Shown: in pieces, positions 51,752 to 61,886 of the stretch
Position numbering within the stretch: position 1 is the stretch's first letter
Layout of the letters: each line of letters starts with the position of its first letter
Assembly: GCF_001642805.2 (NCBI RefSeq)
Contig: NZ_CP016948.1
Span: 310,001-374,000, forward strand
Direction of reading: 5' to 3'
From: Serratia surfactantfaciens
GTDB taxonomy: Bacteria > Pseudomonadota > Gammaproteobacteria > Enterobacterales > Enterobacteriaceae
DNA length: 64,000 nucleotides
Notes under the pieces: model-generated
Database searches by the model: none
The model's input: only the letters and a program-made list of their open reading frames with translations
What the model was told of the DNA's origin: nothing
Made by a program: the position numbers and the translations under genes

Positions 51752-53068
51752 ATGAGTCATCGTTTAACGTCAAAAGATATCCTGGCATTGGGCTTTATGA
51801 CCTTTGCCTTATTCGTCGGGGCCGGGAACATCATCTTCCCGCCGATGGTCGGTTTACAGTCCGGTGAACATGTCTGGACTGCGGCGCTGGGCTTCCTGAT
51901 CACCGCCGTCGGCCTACCGGTCATCACCGTCATCGCGCTGGCGCGCGTCGGCGGCGGCATCGACGCCCTCAGTTCGCCGATTGGCCGCGGCGCCGGCCTG
52001 CTGCTGGCGACCGTCTGCTACCTGGCCGTCGGCCCGCTGTTCGCGACGCCGCGCACCGCCACCGTCTCCTTTGAAGTGGGCATCGCCCCGCTGACCGGCG
52101 ACGGCGCCATGCCGCTGTTCATCTACAGCCTGGTGTATTTCGCGCTGGTGATTGGCATCTCCCTGTATCCGGGCCGCCTGCTCGATACCGTCGGCCACGT
52201 GCTGGCGCCGCTGAAGATCGTCGCGTTAGCCGTACTGGGCATCGCCGCGTTGCTGTGGCCTGCCGGCGCGCCGATTCCGGCGACGGCGGCTTACCAGAGC
52301 GTGCCTTTCTCCTCCGGTTTCGTTAACGGCTATCTGACCATGGATACGCTGGGCGCGCTGGTATTCGGCATCGTTATCGTCAACGCGGCGCGCTCGCGCG
52401 GCGTGAAAGACGCCGGTCTGTTGACCCGTTACACCATTCTGGCCGGTTTGATCGCCGGCGTGGGCCTGACGCTGGTTTATCTGAGCTTGTTCAAGCTGGG
52501 TTCCGGCAGCGGCGCGCTGGTGCCGGACGCTACCAACGGCGCGGTGATCCTGCACGCTTACGTTCAGAACACCTTCGGCGGCCTGGGCAGCTTCTTCCTG
52601 GCGGCGCTGATCTTCATCGCCTGCATGGTGACTGCGGTAGGCCTGACCTGCGCCTGCGCTGAGTTCTTCGCGCAATACCTGCCGTTCTCCTACAAGACGC
52701 TGGTGTTTATTCTGGGCCTGTTCTCGATGGTGGTGTCCAACCTCGGTCTGAGCCACCTGATCCAGATCTCCATTCCGGTGCTGACCGCGATTTACCCGCC
52801 GTGCATCGTGCTGGTGGTGCTGAGCTTCACCCTGCGTTGGTGGCACAGCGCACCGCGCATCATCGCGCCGGTGATGCTTGTCAGCCTGTTGTTTGGTATC
52901 CTTGACGCAGTGAAAGCGTCCAGCTTCCAGCAGCTGCTGCCGGCCTGGACCACTCACCTGCCGCTGGCGGAGCAGGGGTTGGCATGGTTGCCGCCTTCGC
53001 TGCTGATGCTGGTGCTGGTCGCGATTTATGATCGGGTGTGCACGCGTTCTCAAGTGACCGCGCACTGA
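51752..53068 (+). CDS. brnQ: Branched-chain amino acid carrier BrnQ
   Basis: The 438-residue LIV-II carrier takes up leucine, isoleucine and valine with Na+ or H+. It has about twelve transmembrane segments and the family start [34 protein letters not shown], then [20 protein letters not shown]. coli BrnQ is 439 aa. The longer open frame upstream to 51644 is not supported. A strong terminator (53091-53116) follows, before proY. Gene order phoR-(pstS-like)-brnQ-proY-malZ keeps the E. coli order. Confidence 0.96.
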   Translation: MSHRLTSKDILALGFMTFALFVGAGNIIFPPMVGLQSGEHVWTAALGFLITAVGLPVITVIALARVGGGIDALSSPIGRGAGLLLATVCYLAVGPLFATPRTATVSFEVGIAPLTGDGAMPLFIYSLVYFALVIGISLYPGRLLDTVGHVLAPLKIVALAVLGIAALLWPAGAPIPATAAYQSVPFSSGFVNGYLTMDTLGALVFGIVIVNAARSRGVKDAGLLTRYTILAGLIAGVGLTLVYLSLFKLGSGSGALVPDATNGAVILHAYVQNTFGGLGSFFLAALIFIACMVTAVGLTCACAEFFAQYLPFSYKTLVFILGLFSMVVSNLGLSHLIQISIPVLTAIYPPCIVLVVLSFTLRWWHSAPRIIAPVMLVSLLFGILDAVKASSFQQLLPAWTTHLPLAEQGLAWLPPSLLMLVLVAIYDRVCTRSQVTAH

Positions 53069-53090
53069 TAATCCCCCGGCTTAATCTAGG

Positions 53091-53116
53091 GCCACGGACA
53101 TGTCCGTGGCTTTTTT
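53091..53116 (+). terminator. Terminator after brnQ
   Basis: The perfect palindrome GCCACGGACA-TGTCCGTGGC (53091-53110) is followed by six T. Confidence 0.92.
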
Positions 53117-53141
53117 ACGTTTAAAACTATGGGTCATCTTC

Positions 53142-54548
53142 ATGCAACAACAGTCACCCACCACTGCCCCCGACAATAAGCTGAAACGCGGCCTCAGCAC
53201 GCGTCACATCCGCTTTATGGCGCTGGGGTCGGCCATCGGCACCGGGTTGTTCTACGGCTCGGCGGACGCCATCAAAATGGCCGGCCCGAGCGTGCTGCTG
53301 GCTTACCTGATCGGCGGCATCGTGGCCTTTATCATCATGCGCGCGCTGGGGGAGATGTCGGTCAACAACCCACAGGCCAGCTCGTTTTCCCGTTACGCGC
53401 AGGATTACCTCGGCCCGATGGCGGGCTACATCACCGGCTGGACTTACTGCTTTGAAATCCTGATTGTCGCCATCGCTGACGTGACCGCTTTCGGCATCTA
53501 TATGGGCGTCTGGTTCCCGGAAGTGCCGCATTGGATCTGGGTGCTGAGCGTGGTGCTGATCATCGGCGCCATCAACCTGATGAGCGTCAAGGTGTTCGGC
53601 GAGCTGGAGTTCTGGTTCTCGTTCTTCAAGGTCGCCACCATCATCATCATGATCGCGGCCGGCATCGGCATCATCATCTGGGGTATCGGCAACGGCGGGC
53701 AACCGACCGGCATTCATAACCTGTGGTCGAACGGCGGCTTCTTCAGCAACGGTTTTATCGGCATGATCCTGTCGCTGCAGCTGGTGATGTTCGCTTACGG
53801 CGGCATTGAAATTATCGGCATCACCGCCGGCGAAGCCAAAGATCCGAAAAAATCGATTCCGAAGGCCATCAACTCGGTGCCATGGCGCATTCTGGTGTTC
53901 TACGTCGGCACGCTGTTCGTCATCATGTCGATCTACCCGTGGAATCAGGTGGGCACCAACGGCAGCCCGTTCGTGCTGACCTTCCAGCATATGGGCATCA
54001 CCGTGGCAGCGGGCATCCTCAACTTCGTGGTGATCACCGCTTCGCTGTCGGCGATCAACAGCGACGTGTTCGGCGTCGGCCGCATGCTGCACGGCATGGC
54101 CGAACAGGGGCACGCGCCGAAGATGTTCAGCAAGATATCGAAACGCGGCATTCCTTGGGTGACGGTAGTGGTGATGATGCTGGCGCTGTTGCTGGCGGTG
54201 TACCTCAACTACATCATGCCGGAGAGCGTGTTCCTGGTGATCGCTTCCCTGGCGACTTTCGCCACCGTGTGGGTGTGGATCATGATCCTGTTCTCCCAAA
54301 TCGCCTTCCGCCGCAGCCTGAGCAAAGAGCAGGTGAAGCAGCTGGCGTTCCCGCTGCGCGGCGGGGTGTTCACCTCGGTGGTGGCGATCGTGTTCCTGGT
54401 GTTCATCATCGGCCTGATCGGCTACTTCCCGACCACGCGCGTCTCGCTGTACGCCGGCCTGGTCTGGGTGGTATTGCTGCTGGCGGGGTACTGGTTCAAG
54501 GTCAACCATCAGAAAAAACGCGCGCCGTTGGCGACGCAGCAAGACTAA
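53142..54548 (+). CDS. proY: Amino acid permease ProY
   Basis: The 468-residue APC-superfamily permease has twelve transmembrane helices and matches E. coli ProY (457 aa) over most of its length: [96 protein letters not shown]. It is a presumed proline-specific permease, cryptic in E. coli, and histidine transport has been suggested. Start 53142 was chosen because the earlier in-frame ATG at 53100 lies inside the brnQ terminator. A terminator follows. Confidence 0.94.
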   Translation: MQQQSPTTAPDNKLKRGLSTRHIRFMALGSAIGTGLFYGSADAIKMAGPSVLLAYLIGGIVAFIIMRALGEMSVNNPQASSFSRYAQDYLGPMAGYITGWTYCFEILIVAIADVTAFGIYMGVWFPEVPHWIWVLSVVLIIGAINLMSVKVFGELEFWFSFFKVATIIIMIAAGIGIIIWGIGNGGQPTGIHNLWSNGGFFSNGFIGMILSLQLVMFAYGGIEIIGITAGEAKDPKKSIPKAINSVPWRILVFYVGTLFVIMSIYPWNQVGTNGSPFVLTFQHMGITVAAGILNFVVITASLSAINSDVFGVGRMLHGMAEQGHAPKMFSKISKRGIPWVTVVVMMLALLLAVYLNYIMPESVFLVIASLATFATVWVWIMILFSQIAFRRSLSKEQVKQLAFPLRGGVFTSVVAIVFLVFIIGLIGYFPTTRVSLYAGLVWVVLLLAGYWFKVNHQKKRAPLATQQD

Positions 54549-54553
54549 ATGGA

Positions 54554-54582
54554 AAACACCGGCTAAGGCCGGTGTTTTTTTA
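54554..54582 (+). terminator. Terminator after proY
   Basis: AAACACCGGC (54554-54563) pairs with GCCGGTGTTT (54568-54577), followed by further T. Confidence 0.92.
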
Positions 54583-54843
54583 GGGTTTATCTTCCACTTC
54601 ATCCTCCCCGGCGGCGCGCGCTTCGATGCGTATGCCGCCGTCGTTCAGGCGTTCCTCCTCTTCCTCGCCGGCGCAGCGCGCCAGCACTTCGCGAATGTCC
54701 TGCAGGTTGCTGCTCAGAGCGCTCAACGAAGGTTGCAGGTTGCGGGGCATGCGGCTTTCATCCAGCGAAGCGCTGTGCAGGCAGCCGATAAACAGCAGGG
54801 TGGCCATCAGGGTGAACAGCCGATGACGTAACCGTTTCAGCAA
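54580..54843 (-). CDS. Small exported acidic protein, possible lipoprotein
   Basis: No family was recognised. The best start is TTG at 54843, eight nt after AGAGGG, giving 87 residues: LKRLRHRLFTLMATLLFIGCLHSASLDES as signal, then LQPSLSALSSNLQDIREVLARCAGEEEEERLND and an acidic tail. LFIGC is a slightly irregular lipobox, so it may be a lipoprotein anchored at that Cys. In-frame ATG codons further upstream (54879, 54945) lack ribosome sites. It lies between proY (convergent) and ybdG on the same strand. Confidence 0.55.
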   Translation of the reverse strand: MLKRLRHRLFTLMATLLFIGCLHSASLDESRMPRNLQPSLSALSSNLQDIREVLARCAGEEEEERLNDGGIRIEARAAGEDEVEDKP

Positions 54844-54975
54844 GGGCTTTCCCTCTCGGTGGTGAAGGTGATGGCGCATTAACGCCGTTTTCGCTGGGGA
54901 AAAGAAGGGGATGGAGATATCTGCTGGCAATTGAAAGAACATCATTACCAGCAGACATCTTTACGTCAGCCGATG

Positions 54976-56232
54976 TCAGGAAGCGTTCGCGCTTTGTAGC
55001 AGCATGCCGCGCAGATCGTTACCGGTTGGCGTCTGGTGCACGCGCAGGCCGAATTCGTCGATCACCGCCAGGATATGGTCGAAAATATCCGCCTGAATGC
55101 TTTCATACTCCGCCCAGACCGTGGTGTTGGTGAAGGCGTAGATTTCCAGCGGCAGGCCTTCCGGCGTCGGCGCCAGCTGGCGCACCATCAGCGTCATGTT
55201 CTGGTGAATGCGTGGGTGAGCGCGCAGATAGGCTTCCAGATAGGCGCGCAGCGTGCCGAGGTTGGTGAGGCGGCGGCCGTTGAGCGGCGAGGCCAGATCG
55301 ATGGCGATCTCCTGGTTGTGCTGGCTCAGCTCCTGGGTTTTGTTATTCAGATAGCTGTGCAGCAGCGGGTTGCGCTGCAGGCGGCGCTGCTCTTCTTCCG
55401 ACAGGAAGTGCACGCTGCCGGTGTCGATATTCAGGCTGCGCTTGATGCGGCGCCCGCCGGATTCCGACATCGACCGCCAGTTTTTGAACGAGTCGGAGAT
55501 CAGCGCGTAGGTGGGGATGGTGGTGACGGTGTTGTCCCAGTTACGCACTTTGACCGTGGTCAGGCCGATGTCGGTGACCGCGCCGTCGGCGCCGTATTTC
55601 GGCATTTCCAGCCAGTCGCCGATCTTGAGCATATCGTTGGCGGAAAGCTGAATGCCGGCCACCAGCCCGAGGATCGGATCCTTGAACACCAACATCAAGA
55701 CCGCGGTCATGGCACCCAGTCCGCTGAGCAGCAGCAGCGGCGATTTGCCCATCAGCAGCGAGACGATCATGATGCCGATCAGGATCGCCGCCACCAGTTT
55801 CAGGCCCTGGAAAATGCCGCGCAGCGGCAGCTGATTGGAAATCGGGCTTTGGCGCAGCAGCGCCAGCAGCGTATCCAGCAGTGAGAACAGCGACAGCAGG
55901 GTAAAGGCGAGGATCCATACCTGCGCGGCGGTGACGATCACCGCCTGGGTCTGGCTGCCACTTTGCAGCCACAGCGTCGCCTGGATGCTGATGATCACCC
56001 CTTGCAGCAGCAGCGCCACGCGCTGGAACAGTTTGTATTGGGTGATGGCCTGTTGCCAGACGCGCTGCGATTGCTGGCCACGGCGCTGAAGGGCAGCCAA
56101 CACCACCCGATGCAGCACCAGGTGGATCGCCACCGAGATCAGAACAATCAACCCCAATACCATCAACAGCGACATCACTCCGCCGAATTCCAAACCAAAT
56201 TGTTCCAGCCAGCGCGTTATCTGTTGTTGCAT
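54976..56232 (-). CDS. ybdG: Mechanosensitive channel YbdG (MscS family)
   Basis: The 418-residue MscS-family inner-membrane channel has about five transmembrane segments. The pore-lining helix region is [72 protein letters not shown]. Length and sequence fit E. coli YbdG (415 aa), a miniconductance (MscM) channel that eases mild osmotic downshock. AAGGAG precedes the ATG. It is divergent from malZ; in E. coli ybdG is elsewhere, so its place here is a lineage-specific arrangement. Confidence 0.9.
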   Translation of the reverse strand: MQQQITRWLEQFGLEFGGVMSLLMVLGLIVLISVAIHLVLHRVVLAALQRRGQQSQRVWQQAITQYKLFQRVALLLQGVIISIQATLWLQSGSQTQAVIVTAAQVWILAFTLLSLFSLLDTLLALLRQSPISNQLPLRGIFQGLKLVAAILIGIMIVSLLMGKSPLLLLSGLGAMTAVLMLVFKDPILGLVAGIQLSANDMLKIGDWLEMPKYGADGAVTDIGLTTVKVRNWDNTVTTIPTYALISDSFKNWRSMSESGGRRIKRSLNIDTGSVHFLSEEEQRRLQRNPLLHSYLNNKTQELSQHNQEIAIDLASPLNGRRLTNLGTLRAYLEAYLRAHPRIHQNMTLMVRQLAPTPEGLPLEIYAFTNTTVWAEYESIQADIFDHILAVIDEFGLRVHQTPTGNDLRGMLLQSANAS

Positions 56233-56355
56233 TACCGCTCCTTAAAAAATGCGCAAAAAATATCCTGTAAACTTAAAACGCGTTAGCCTAAGGGGTAACG
56301 TGCAGGATTTGTGCCTGTTTACCTTTTTTTACATCAAGTTAGCGTTATTTTTCAG

Positions 56356-56378
56356 TCTCCGCCCCCCGGCTCATCCCC
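56356..56378 (-). promoter_or_regulatory. Two MalT-box-like sequences upstream of malZ
   Basis: TCTCCGCCCC (56356-56365) and GCTCATCCCC (56369-56378) match the reverse complement of GGGGA(T/G)GAGG at 8 and 9 of 10 positions. The start codons are offset by 13 bp. malZ is MalT-dependent in E. coli. The orientation is opposite to malZ, so the call is tentative. Confidence 0.4.
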
Positions 56379-56478
56379 GGGTTTTGCGGCCAGAGAGGAG
56401 GGGGAGTTGCACTTAACGTGGCATTGTTCGCTTCTTGAAGAACGCCGTCGATTTCGTTTGGTACAGCAGGAGAACAGT

Positions 56479-58302
56479 ATGCTTAACGCCTGGCATCAAC
56501 CGGTCCCGCCTTTTGTCGTGAAACAAGGGCAACGTTTGGATATCACGCTGTGGTTACAAGGGGATGAACTGCCGGAACGGGTATTTTTGCGCGCCGAACC
56601 GGACAACGAAGAGTGGCTGCTGGCGATGAAAGCGCAGCGCCACGAGGGGATGCGGCGCTACCAGGCCAGCCTGACGCTGAATGAGGGCGAGCCGACGCGG
56701 CGTTACTGTTTCAAGCTGCTGTGGGCCGATCGCCAACAGTGGTTCGGGCCGCAGGGCTGGTCGCCAACGCCGCCGGGCCAGCTGGCGCAGTTCGCCGTCG
56801 ACGATCCTGACAATGGCCCCGAGTGGGTGGCGGATCAGCTGTTCTACCAGATTTTCCCCGATCGCTTCGCCAGTAGCGGCGGTGAGCACGGTATCCAGAG
56901 TGGCAGCTACCGCCATCACGCGGCCGGCGCCGAGGTGATTCGGCGCGACTGGCAGCATCCGCTGGAGGACTGCCACGCCGCCTCGACCTTTTACGGCGGC
57001 GATCTGGACGGCATTTGCACCAAACTGCCATACCTGCAGCAGCTGGGCGTGACGGCGCTGTATCTGAACCCGATTTTTACCGCGCCGAGCGTGCACAAGT
57101 ACGATACCGAGGATTACTACCAGGTCGATCCGCACTTCGGCGGCAACGCGGCGCTGCAGCGTTTGCGAGTGAGTACTAACAAGGTAGGCATGAAACTGGT
57201 GCTGGACGGGGTATTCAACCACACCGGCGACTCGCATCCGTGGTTCGACCGCCATCGTCAGGGTGAAAATGGCGCCTGCCACCATCCCGATTCGCCGTAT
57301 CGCGGCTGGTTCAACTTCTACCCGGACGGCCGCGCGCTCGACTGGAAGGGCAACGCCAGCCTGCCGAAGCTCAACTTCGCCGAGCCGCAGGTGGCGGAAG
57401 CGATTTATCAGGGCGAAGGCAGCGTGGTGCGCCACTGGCTGCGCCCGCCGTACAGCATCGACGGCTGGCGGCTGGACGTGGTGCACATGCTGGGGGAGAA
57501 CGGCGGCGCCGCCGGCAACCTGCGCCATCTGGCGGGTATCTATCAGGCGGTGAAACAGGAGAATCCGCAGGCCTACGTGTTGGGCGAGCATTTCGGCGAC
57601 GCGCGTCGCTGGCTGCATGCCGGCGTGGAGGATGCGGCGATGAACTACATGGGATTCGCGCTGCCGGTGCGGGCATTTTTAGCGGGGCTGGACGTGGCCT
57701 ATCACCCGGTGCGGCTGGACGCCGCCGGATGCGCACAGTGGATGGACGGCTACCGCGCCGGGTTGCCGCATGGCCGCCAGCTGATTCAGTTCAACCAGTT
57801 GGACAGTCACGATACCGCGCGTTTCCTCACGCTGTTGCAGGGGAACGCGGCGCGCATGCAGATGGCGGCGGTGTGGCTGCTGAGCTGGATCGGCGTGCCT
57901 TGCCTCTATTATGGTGATGAGATTGGGTTGGACGGCGGCAACGATCCGTTCTGCCGCAAGCCGTTCCCGTGGGACGTCGCCGACTGGGACCGGCCGCTGC
58001 TGGCGCTGTTCCAGCGCATGGCGGCGCTGCGTAAACAGAGCCTGGCCTTGCGCCGAGGCGGCTGCCAGGTGTTGTACGCCAGCGGCGAAACGCTGGTGTT
58101 CGTGCGCCTGTATCAGCAGGAGCAGGTGCTGGTGGCGCTGCAGCGCGACGGCAGCGGCCAGGCGCAGCTGCCGCATAACCCGCTGCTGGCGCGCGGCCCG
58201 TGGCGGCGTGTGGAAGGGCGGGGAGAGTTGAGCGAAACGGCGGGCGGGTTGCGCCTGCAGTTGGCAGAAGAGTCGGCCACCGTATGGCGCTGCGAAGGTT
58301 AA
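56479..58302 (+). CDS. malZ: Maltodextrin glucosidase MalZ
   Basis: The 607-residue GH13 enzyme removes glucose from the reducing end of maltodextrins in the cytoplasm. It has an N-terminal domain ([18 protein letters not shown]), then conserved GH13 regions: [25 protein letters not shown] (nucleophile Asp), [13 protein letters not shown] (acid Glu), and [11 protein letters not shown]. Length and sequence closely match E. coli MalZ (605 aa). ATG 56479 follows CAGGAGAA; upstream in-frame sequence to 56311 is leader. A terminator follows. Confidence 0.95.
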   Translation: MLNAWHQPVPPFVVKQGQRLDITLWLQGDELPERVFLRAEPDNEEWLLAMKAQRHEGMRRYQASLTLNEGEPTRRYCFKLLWADRQQWFGPQGWSPTPPGQLAQFAVDDPDNGPEWVADQLFYQIFPDRFASSGGEHGIQSGSYRHHAAGAEVIRRDWQHPLEDCHAASTFYGGDLDGICTKLPYLQQLGVTALYLNPIFTAPSVHKYDTEDYYQVDPHFGGNAALQRLRVSTNKVGMKLVLDGVFNHTGDSHPWFDRHRQGENGACHHPDSPYRGWFNFYPDGRALDWKGNASLPKLNFAEPQVAEAIYQGEGSVVRHWLRPPYSIDGWRLDVVHMLGENGGAAGNLRHLAGIYQAVKQENPQAYVLGEHFGDARRWLHAGVEDAAMNYMGFALPVRAFLAGLDVAYHPVRLDAAGCAQWMDGYRAGLPHGRQLIQFNQLDSHDTARFLTLLQGNAARMQMAAVWLLSWIGVPCLYYGDEIGLDGGNDPFCRKPFPWDVADWDRPLLALFQRMAALRKQSLALRRGGCQVLYASGETLVFVRLYQQEQVLVALQRDGSGQAQLPHNPLLARGPWRRVEGRGELSETAGGLRLQLAEESATVWRCEG

Positions 58303-58309
58303 AGAAACT

Positions 58310-58331
58310 GCGGGGGCCAAAGGGCCCCCGC
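58310..58331. terminator. Convergent terminator malZ/ggt
   Basis: GCGGGGGCC (58310-58318) pairs with GGCCCCCGC (58323-58331) around AAAG in the gap between converging genes. Confidence 0.75.
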
Positions 58332-58355
58332 GATTAAGGTAAGTGGGCGTTTACA

Positions 58356-60119
58356 TCAGTAACCGACCGCGGAGCCTGCCGGGCGGCGCACGTCGTTGGC
58401 GCCGTACAGATAGCCTTCGCGCACTTTGCCGGAAACCGCCGAATCGTTGCCGGAGTTGGCCGGGGTGACGCCCGCCGCGCCCGGCAAGCCGACCAGAATC
58501 AGTTCGGCAGCGCCCCACGGCGTTTGCTCGACCATCTTGTAGCCCATGCCGCTCAGCAGCTTCAGCGTATCGGCGGAAACGCCACGCTGTTCGTAGTACA
58601 CCTCATCCGGCAACCATTGGTGATGGATGCGCGGCGCGTCCACCGCTTCCTGCGGCGCCATCCCGTGGTCGATCACGTTCAACGCGGTCTGCAGGGTGAT
58701 GGTGATGATGCGCGAACCGCCCGGCGAACCCAGCACCATAAAGATCTTGTTGTCCTTGGTCACCAGCGTCGGGCTCATCGACGATAGTGGGCGCTTACCG
58801 GGGGCAATGCTGTTGGCGGTGCCTTGCACCAGCCCGTACAGGTTTTTCTCACCCACTTTGACCGTAAAATCGTCCATCTCGTCGTTGAGGAAGAAGCCGG
58901 TGCCCGGTGCGATCACCACGGCGCCGAAGCGGCCGTTGACGGTATAGGTGGTGGAGACCGCGTTGCCGTCATGGTCGACAATCGAATAATGGGTGGTTTC
59001 CGGTTTCTCATGCGGCTCCATGCCGGGCTGCACGTTTTCCGACGGCGTGGCTTTGTCCGCGACGATTTTCTTGCGGATCTGCTCGGCGTAGCTCTTGCTC
59101 ACCAGCCGATCGATCGGGTTCTTGATGAATGCCGGGTCGCCGAGATAGGTGTTGCGGTCCATGTAGGCATGGCGCATCGCCTCGGTCATGGTGTGAATGG
59201 CCGCCGCCGAGTTGAAGCCCATGCTTTTCAGGTCGTAGCCTTCCACCACGTTGAGGATTTCGCACAGCGTCACGCCGCCGGAGCTGGGAGGCGGCGCCGA
59301 CACGAACTTGTAGCCGCGATAGCTGCAGGTGATCGGCGGGGTTTCGGTGACCTTGTAGTTGGCGAAGTCGGCCGCCGTCAGAATGCCGCCGCCCTGTTTG
59401 GCCGCCGCCTCCACCGCCTGCGGGATCTTGCCTTTGTAGAAAGCGTCGGTTCCCCCTTTGGCGATGGCTTCCAGCGTGTTGGCCAGATCGGTTTGCACCA
59501 GCTTATCCCCTGGCTGCAGCGGGCTGCCGTCCGGGCGCAGGAAGATTTTGGCCGACTCGGGATCCTGTTTGAAGCGCGCGATGGTGGTGTCGAGGATATC
59601 GGTGTCGGCGCGGGTCAGCACAAAACCTTCCCGCGCCAGCTTGATCGCCGGTGCCAGCACCTGTTCGCGGCTCAGTTTGCCGTACTTCTCGCGCGCGGTT
59701 TCCATCCCCAGCACGGTGCCCGGCACGCCCGCCGCCAGATAGCCGTACAGGCTGGCGTCTTTCTTCACCTTGCCGTCGGCATCCAGATACATGTTGGCGC
59801 TGGCCGCGGCCGGCGCGGTTTCGCGGAAGTTGATGAAGGTGTCGGTGCCGTCCGCCAGGTGGACGGTCATAAAGCCGCCGCCACCGATGTTGCCGCAGCA
59901 GGGGTTAACCACCGCCTGCGCATAGCCGACCGCCACGGCGGCGTCGATGGCGTTGCCGCCCATTTTCAGGATATCCACACCGACCTGCGAGGCCAGGTGC
60001 TGCGAGGTGACCACCATGCCGTTTTTGGCTTCCACCGCCGGGTTAGACGCCGCATACAGGCTGCCGCTGACCAGCAGCGCCGCCATGGTCAGGGGTTTGC
60101 TCCATTTCTGTAAAAACAT
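58356..60119 (-). CDS. ggt: Gamma-glutamyltransferase
   Basis: The 587-residue periplasmic enzyme cleaves glutathione and other gamma-glutamyl compounds, or transfers the glutamyl group. The signal peptide ends LYA-A. The precursor self-cleaves before the nucleophile Thr in KPETTHYSIVDHDGNAVSTTYTVNG; the Gly-Gly oxyanion region is PGGSR and the lid is ...FFLNDEMDDF. Length matches E. coli GGT (580 aa). No signal for adjacent cotranscription; a terminator lies between it and convergent malZ. The promoter must lie in the 233-bp gap before the peroxiredoxin stop. Confidence 0.95.
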   Translation of the reverse strand: MFLQKWSKPLTMAALLVSGSLYAASNPAVEAKNGMVVTSQHLASQVGVDILKMGGNAIDAAVAVGYAQAVVNPCCGNIGGGGFMTVHLADGTDTFINFRETAPAAASANMYLDADGKVKKDASLYGYLAAGVPGTVLGMETAREKYGKLSREQVLAPAIKLAREGFVLTRADTDILDTTIARFKQDPESAKIFLRPDGSPLQPGDKLVQTDLANTLEAIAKGGTDAFYKGKIPQAVEAAAKQGGGILTAADFANYKVTETPPITCSYRGYKFVSAPPPSSGGVTLCEILNVVEGYDLKSMGFNSAAAIHTMTEAMRHAYMDRNTYLGDPAFIKNPIDRLVSKSYAEQIRKKIVADKATPSENVQPGMEPHEKPETTHYSIVDHDGNAVSTTYTVNGRFGAVVIAPGTGFFLNDEMDDFTVKVGEKNLYGLVQGTANSIAPGKRPLSSMSPTLVTKDNKIFMVLGSPGGSRIITITLQTALNVIDHGMAPQEAVDAPRIHHQWLPDEVYYEQRGVSADTLKLLSGMGYKMVEQTPWGAAELILVGLPGAAGVTPANSGNDSAVSGKVREGYLYGANDVRRPAGSAVGY

Positions 60120-60307
60120 AGTTATTCCTACCCTGTCAGTTTTTTATTGTGTTGTGTTTGCTTGCCGTTACTCGCTTGCAAAGCGCGAGCCAGCGTTATT
60201 GATAGTAGCCGCAGATGGGCGCACGCGCGGCGATCGGGATAGGAAATGTGAGCGGAAACAGGGAAATAAAGCACAGAAGGTGGGCATGTTGCCCCAAAAA
60301 GGGGCAC

Positions 60308-60332
60308 AAAAAAACCGGCCCGTGGGCCGGTT
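60308..60332 (-). terminator. Terminator after the peroxiredoxin gene
   Basis: On the minus strand AACCGGCC pairs with GGCCGGTT (60313-60320 with 60325-60332), followed by seven T (60308-60314). Confidence 0.9.
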
Positions 60333-60352
60333 GATTCACTATCAGGCTGAAA

Positions 60353-60955
60353 TTACAGCTTGGCAGCGTTTTCAGACAGGTATTTTGCTACGCCGTCTGG
60401 GGAAGCGCCCATACCTGCTTTGCCTTTTTCCCACTGAGCCGGGCACACTTCACCGTGCTCTTCGTGGAATTGCAGTGCGTCAACGGTACGGATCATTTCG
60501 TCGATGTTACGGCCGATTGGCAGGTCGTTAACAACCTGAGCACGCACGATGCCGTCTTTGTCGATCAGGAAGGAGCCGCGCAGCGCAACGCCGGCTTCCG
60601 GGTGTTCGATGCCGTAAGCTTTCTGAATTTCACGCTTGATGTCAGCAACCATTGCGTATTTCACTTCACCGATGCCGCCTTTGTCGACAGGGGTTTTACG
60701 CCATGCGTTGTGAACGAATTCTGAGTCGAAGGAAACGCCAACCACTTCAACGCCACGCTTCTGGAACTCTTCATAGCGGTGATCGAAAGCGATCAGCTCG
60801 GAAGGGCATACGAAGGTGAAGTCCATTGGCCAGAAGAACAGGACGGCTGGTTTGCCGTTCAGGTGCTTCTTCAGGTTGAAGTTTTCAACGATTTCGCCGC
60901 TACCCAGTACGGCAGCTGCAGTGAAGTCAGGGGCTTGACGAGTTACCAGGACCAT
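60353..60955 (-). CDS. Typical 2-Cys peroxiredoxin (AhpC/TSA, PrxC type)
   Basis: The 200-residue peroxidase reduces hydrogen peroxide and organic peroxides. Peroxidatic Cys is in FTFVCPSEL (about residue 52), with the Thr/Arg of the active site (PMDFTFVCPSE; LRGSFLIDKDGIVRAQ), and the resolving Cys is in GEVCPAQW. There is no AhpF gene nearby, so reduction probably comes from thioredoxin or a remote AhpF. Start 60955 follows CAGGAG; the open frame to 61072 passes through the promoter. A strong OxyR-type site lies upstream. Confidence 0.93.
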   Translation of the reverse strand: MVLVTRQAPDFTAAAVLGSGEIVENFNLKKHLNGKPAVLFFWPMDFTFVCPSELIAFDHRYEEFQKRGVEVVGVSFDSEFVHNAWRKTPVDKGGIGEVKYAMVADIKREIQKAYGIEHPEAGVALRGSFLIDKDGIVRAQVVNDLPIGRNIDEMIRTVDALQFHEEHGEVCPAQWEKGKAGMGASPDGVAKYLSENAAKL

Positions 60956-61003
60956 AATTACTCCTGTAATAGGTGTTAAAGGGTGGATGTAAAAACAAGG
61001 GCC

Positions 61004-61032
61004 AGTATAGGGGCCGTGACTTGGTGAATAAA
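61004..61032 (-). promoter_or_regulatory. Possible promoter of the peroxiredoxin gene
   Basis: On the minus strand: -35 TTTATT (61032-61027), 17 bp, -10 TATACT (61009-61004). The poor -35 is typical of activator-dependent promoters. Confidence 0.45.
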
Positions 61033-61054
61033 GGGTAAAAGACCAATCGATGAG

Positions 61055-61091
61055 ATAGCTTTCACCTATCAAAGTCGTTGATATAATTTAT
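61055..61091. promoter_or_regulatory. Predicted OxyR-binding site
   Basis: First element ATAG-CT-TTC-AC-CTAT (61055-61069) fits ATAGnTnnnAnCTAT at every fixed position. After exactly 7 bp a second element (61077-61091) matches 7 of 10 fixed positions. The pair matches the two-element OxyR recognition pattern and lies 100 bp upstream of the start. Confidence 0.65.
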
Positions 61092-61184
61092 CGAGCTTTA
61101 AAAATAACCTTTTCCCACAAAAGGGCAAGCGGCAAAACGTAAATTCTTGCAAGGCGCTGCAATTTCAAACGCTTGGGCTTGACC

Positions 61185-61766
61185 TCAGAGCCTTTTATCC
61201 TTCGCCTGCCGCATCATTTGCGGGTAAAACTGCCAGAACTGTGTTTCAAGCTGATGATAATGTTGCTCGACGTCGGCGAACGAGCCGGCCAGCGCCTCAA
61301 GGCGCGGGCGGCGGCTGGCCATGCCCTGCAGCACTCGGGCGATGAACGGCAATTCGGCGTAGCGTTCCAGCCAGCGCTCCGGCCACAGATAGCCATTCAG
61401 GTTCTGAAAACGCGGCGGCGTGAGCGGCAGGTAAGGTTCGATCTGGCTGCGGGCTTCCTGGGTGAACTGGTGCAGATCGCGCGAGGGCTCCAGCTGCTGC
61501 CAGTGGCGCGCCAAAAAATGGTCCCACACCACGTCGAGGGTGATCGGCGCCACGCGGCGGTAAGGGGCGCTGAAATAGTCGCGGCAGGCTTTGACCTGCG
61601 GCAGGCTGTCGGTCAACACGTCGACGCGGCGATGCATCATGATGCCGGCCACCACGTCGGGCTGGTAGTCGGCGGCGGGGTTGCCGCGCACGAAATCGGC
61701 CAGCAGGTTGCCCAGCAGCGAGCTGTCCGCCAGCATGGCCAGATGGAGATGAGCGAGAAAATTCAT
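61185..61766 (-). CDS. acpH: Acyl carrier protein phosphodiesterase AcpH
   Basis: The 193-residue HD-like hydrolase removes 4'-phosphopantetheine from acyl carrier protein. It matches E. coli AcpH in length and in [60 protein letters not shown] and GMASRRPRL. Metal-binding His/Asp lie in these blocks. It is divergent from queA as in E. coli. Confidence 0.95.
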   Translation of the reverse strand: MNFLAHLHLAMLADSSLLGNLLADFVRGNPAADYQPDVVAGIMMHRRVDVLTDSLPQVKACRDYFSAPYRRVAPITLDVVWDHFLARHWQQLEPSRDLHQFTQEARSQIEPYLPLTPPRFQNLNGYLWPERWLERYAELPFIARVLQGMASRRPRLEALAGSFADVEQHYHQLETQFWQFYPQMMRQAKDKRL

Positions 61767-61807
61767 CCCTCAACTATACCCGAAGTCAGGCAAATCCTCC
61801 TTATTTC

Positions 61808-61836
61808 TTGCCGCTGACCGCCCCCGGCTTTAGACT
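61808..61836 (+). promoter_or_regulatory. Promoter candidate for queA-tgt
   Basis: -35 TTGCCG (61808-61813), 17-bp spacer, -10 TAGACT (61831-61836), 50 bp before the queA start. Confidence 0.5.
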
Positions 61837-61886
61837 AGGCCGCCTGTTTTTTACCAACCAGCCTTAAATTGAAGAAGTGAATACCC

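Noticed and set aside
53154..54602. 482-aa open frame opposite proY
   Set aside because: It is antisense, with His/Asp/Arg bias from reversed membrane-helix codons, and crosses the proY terminator.
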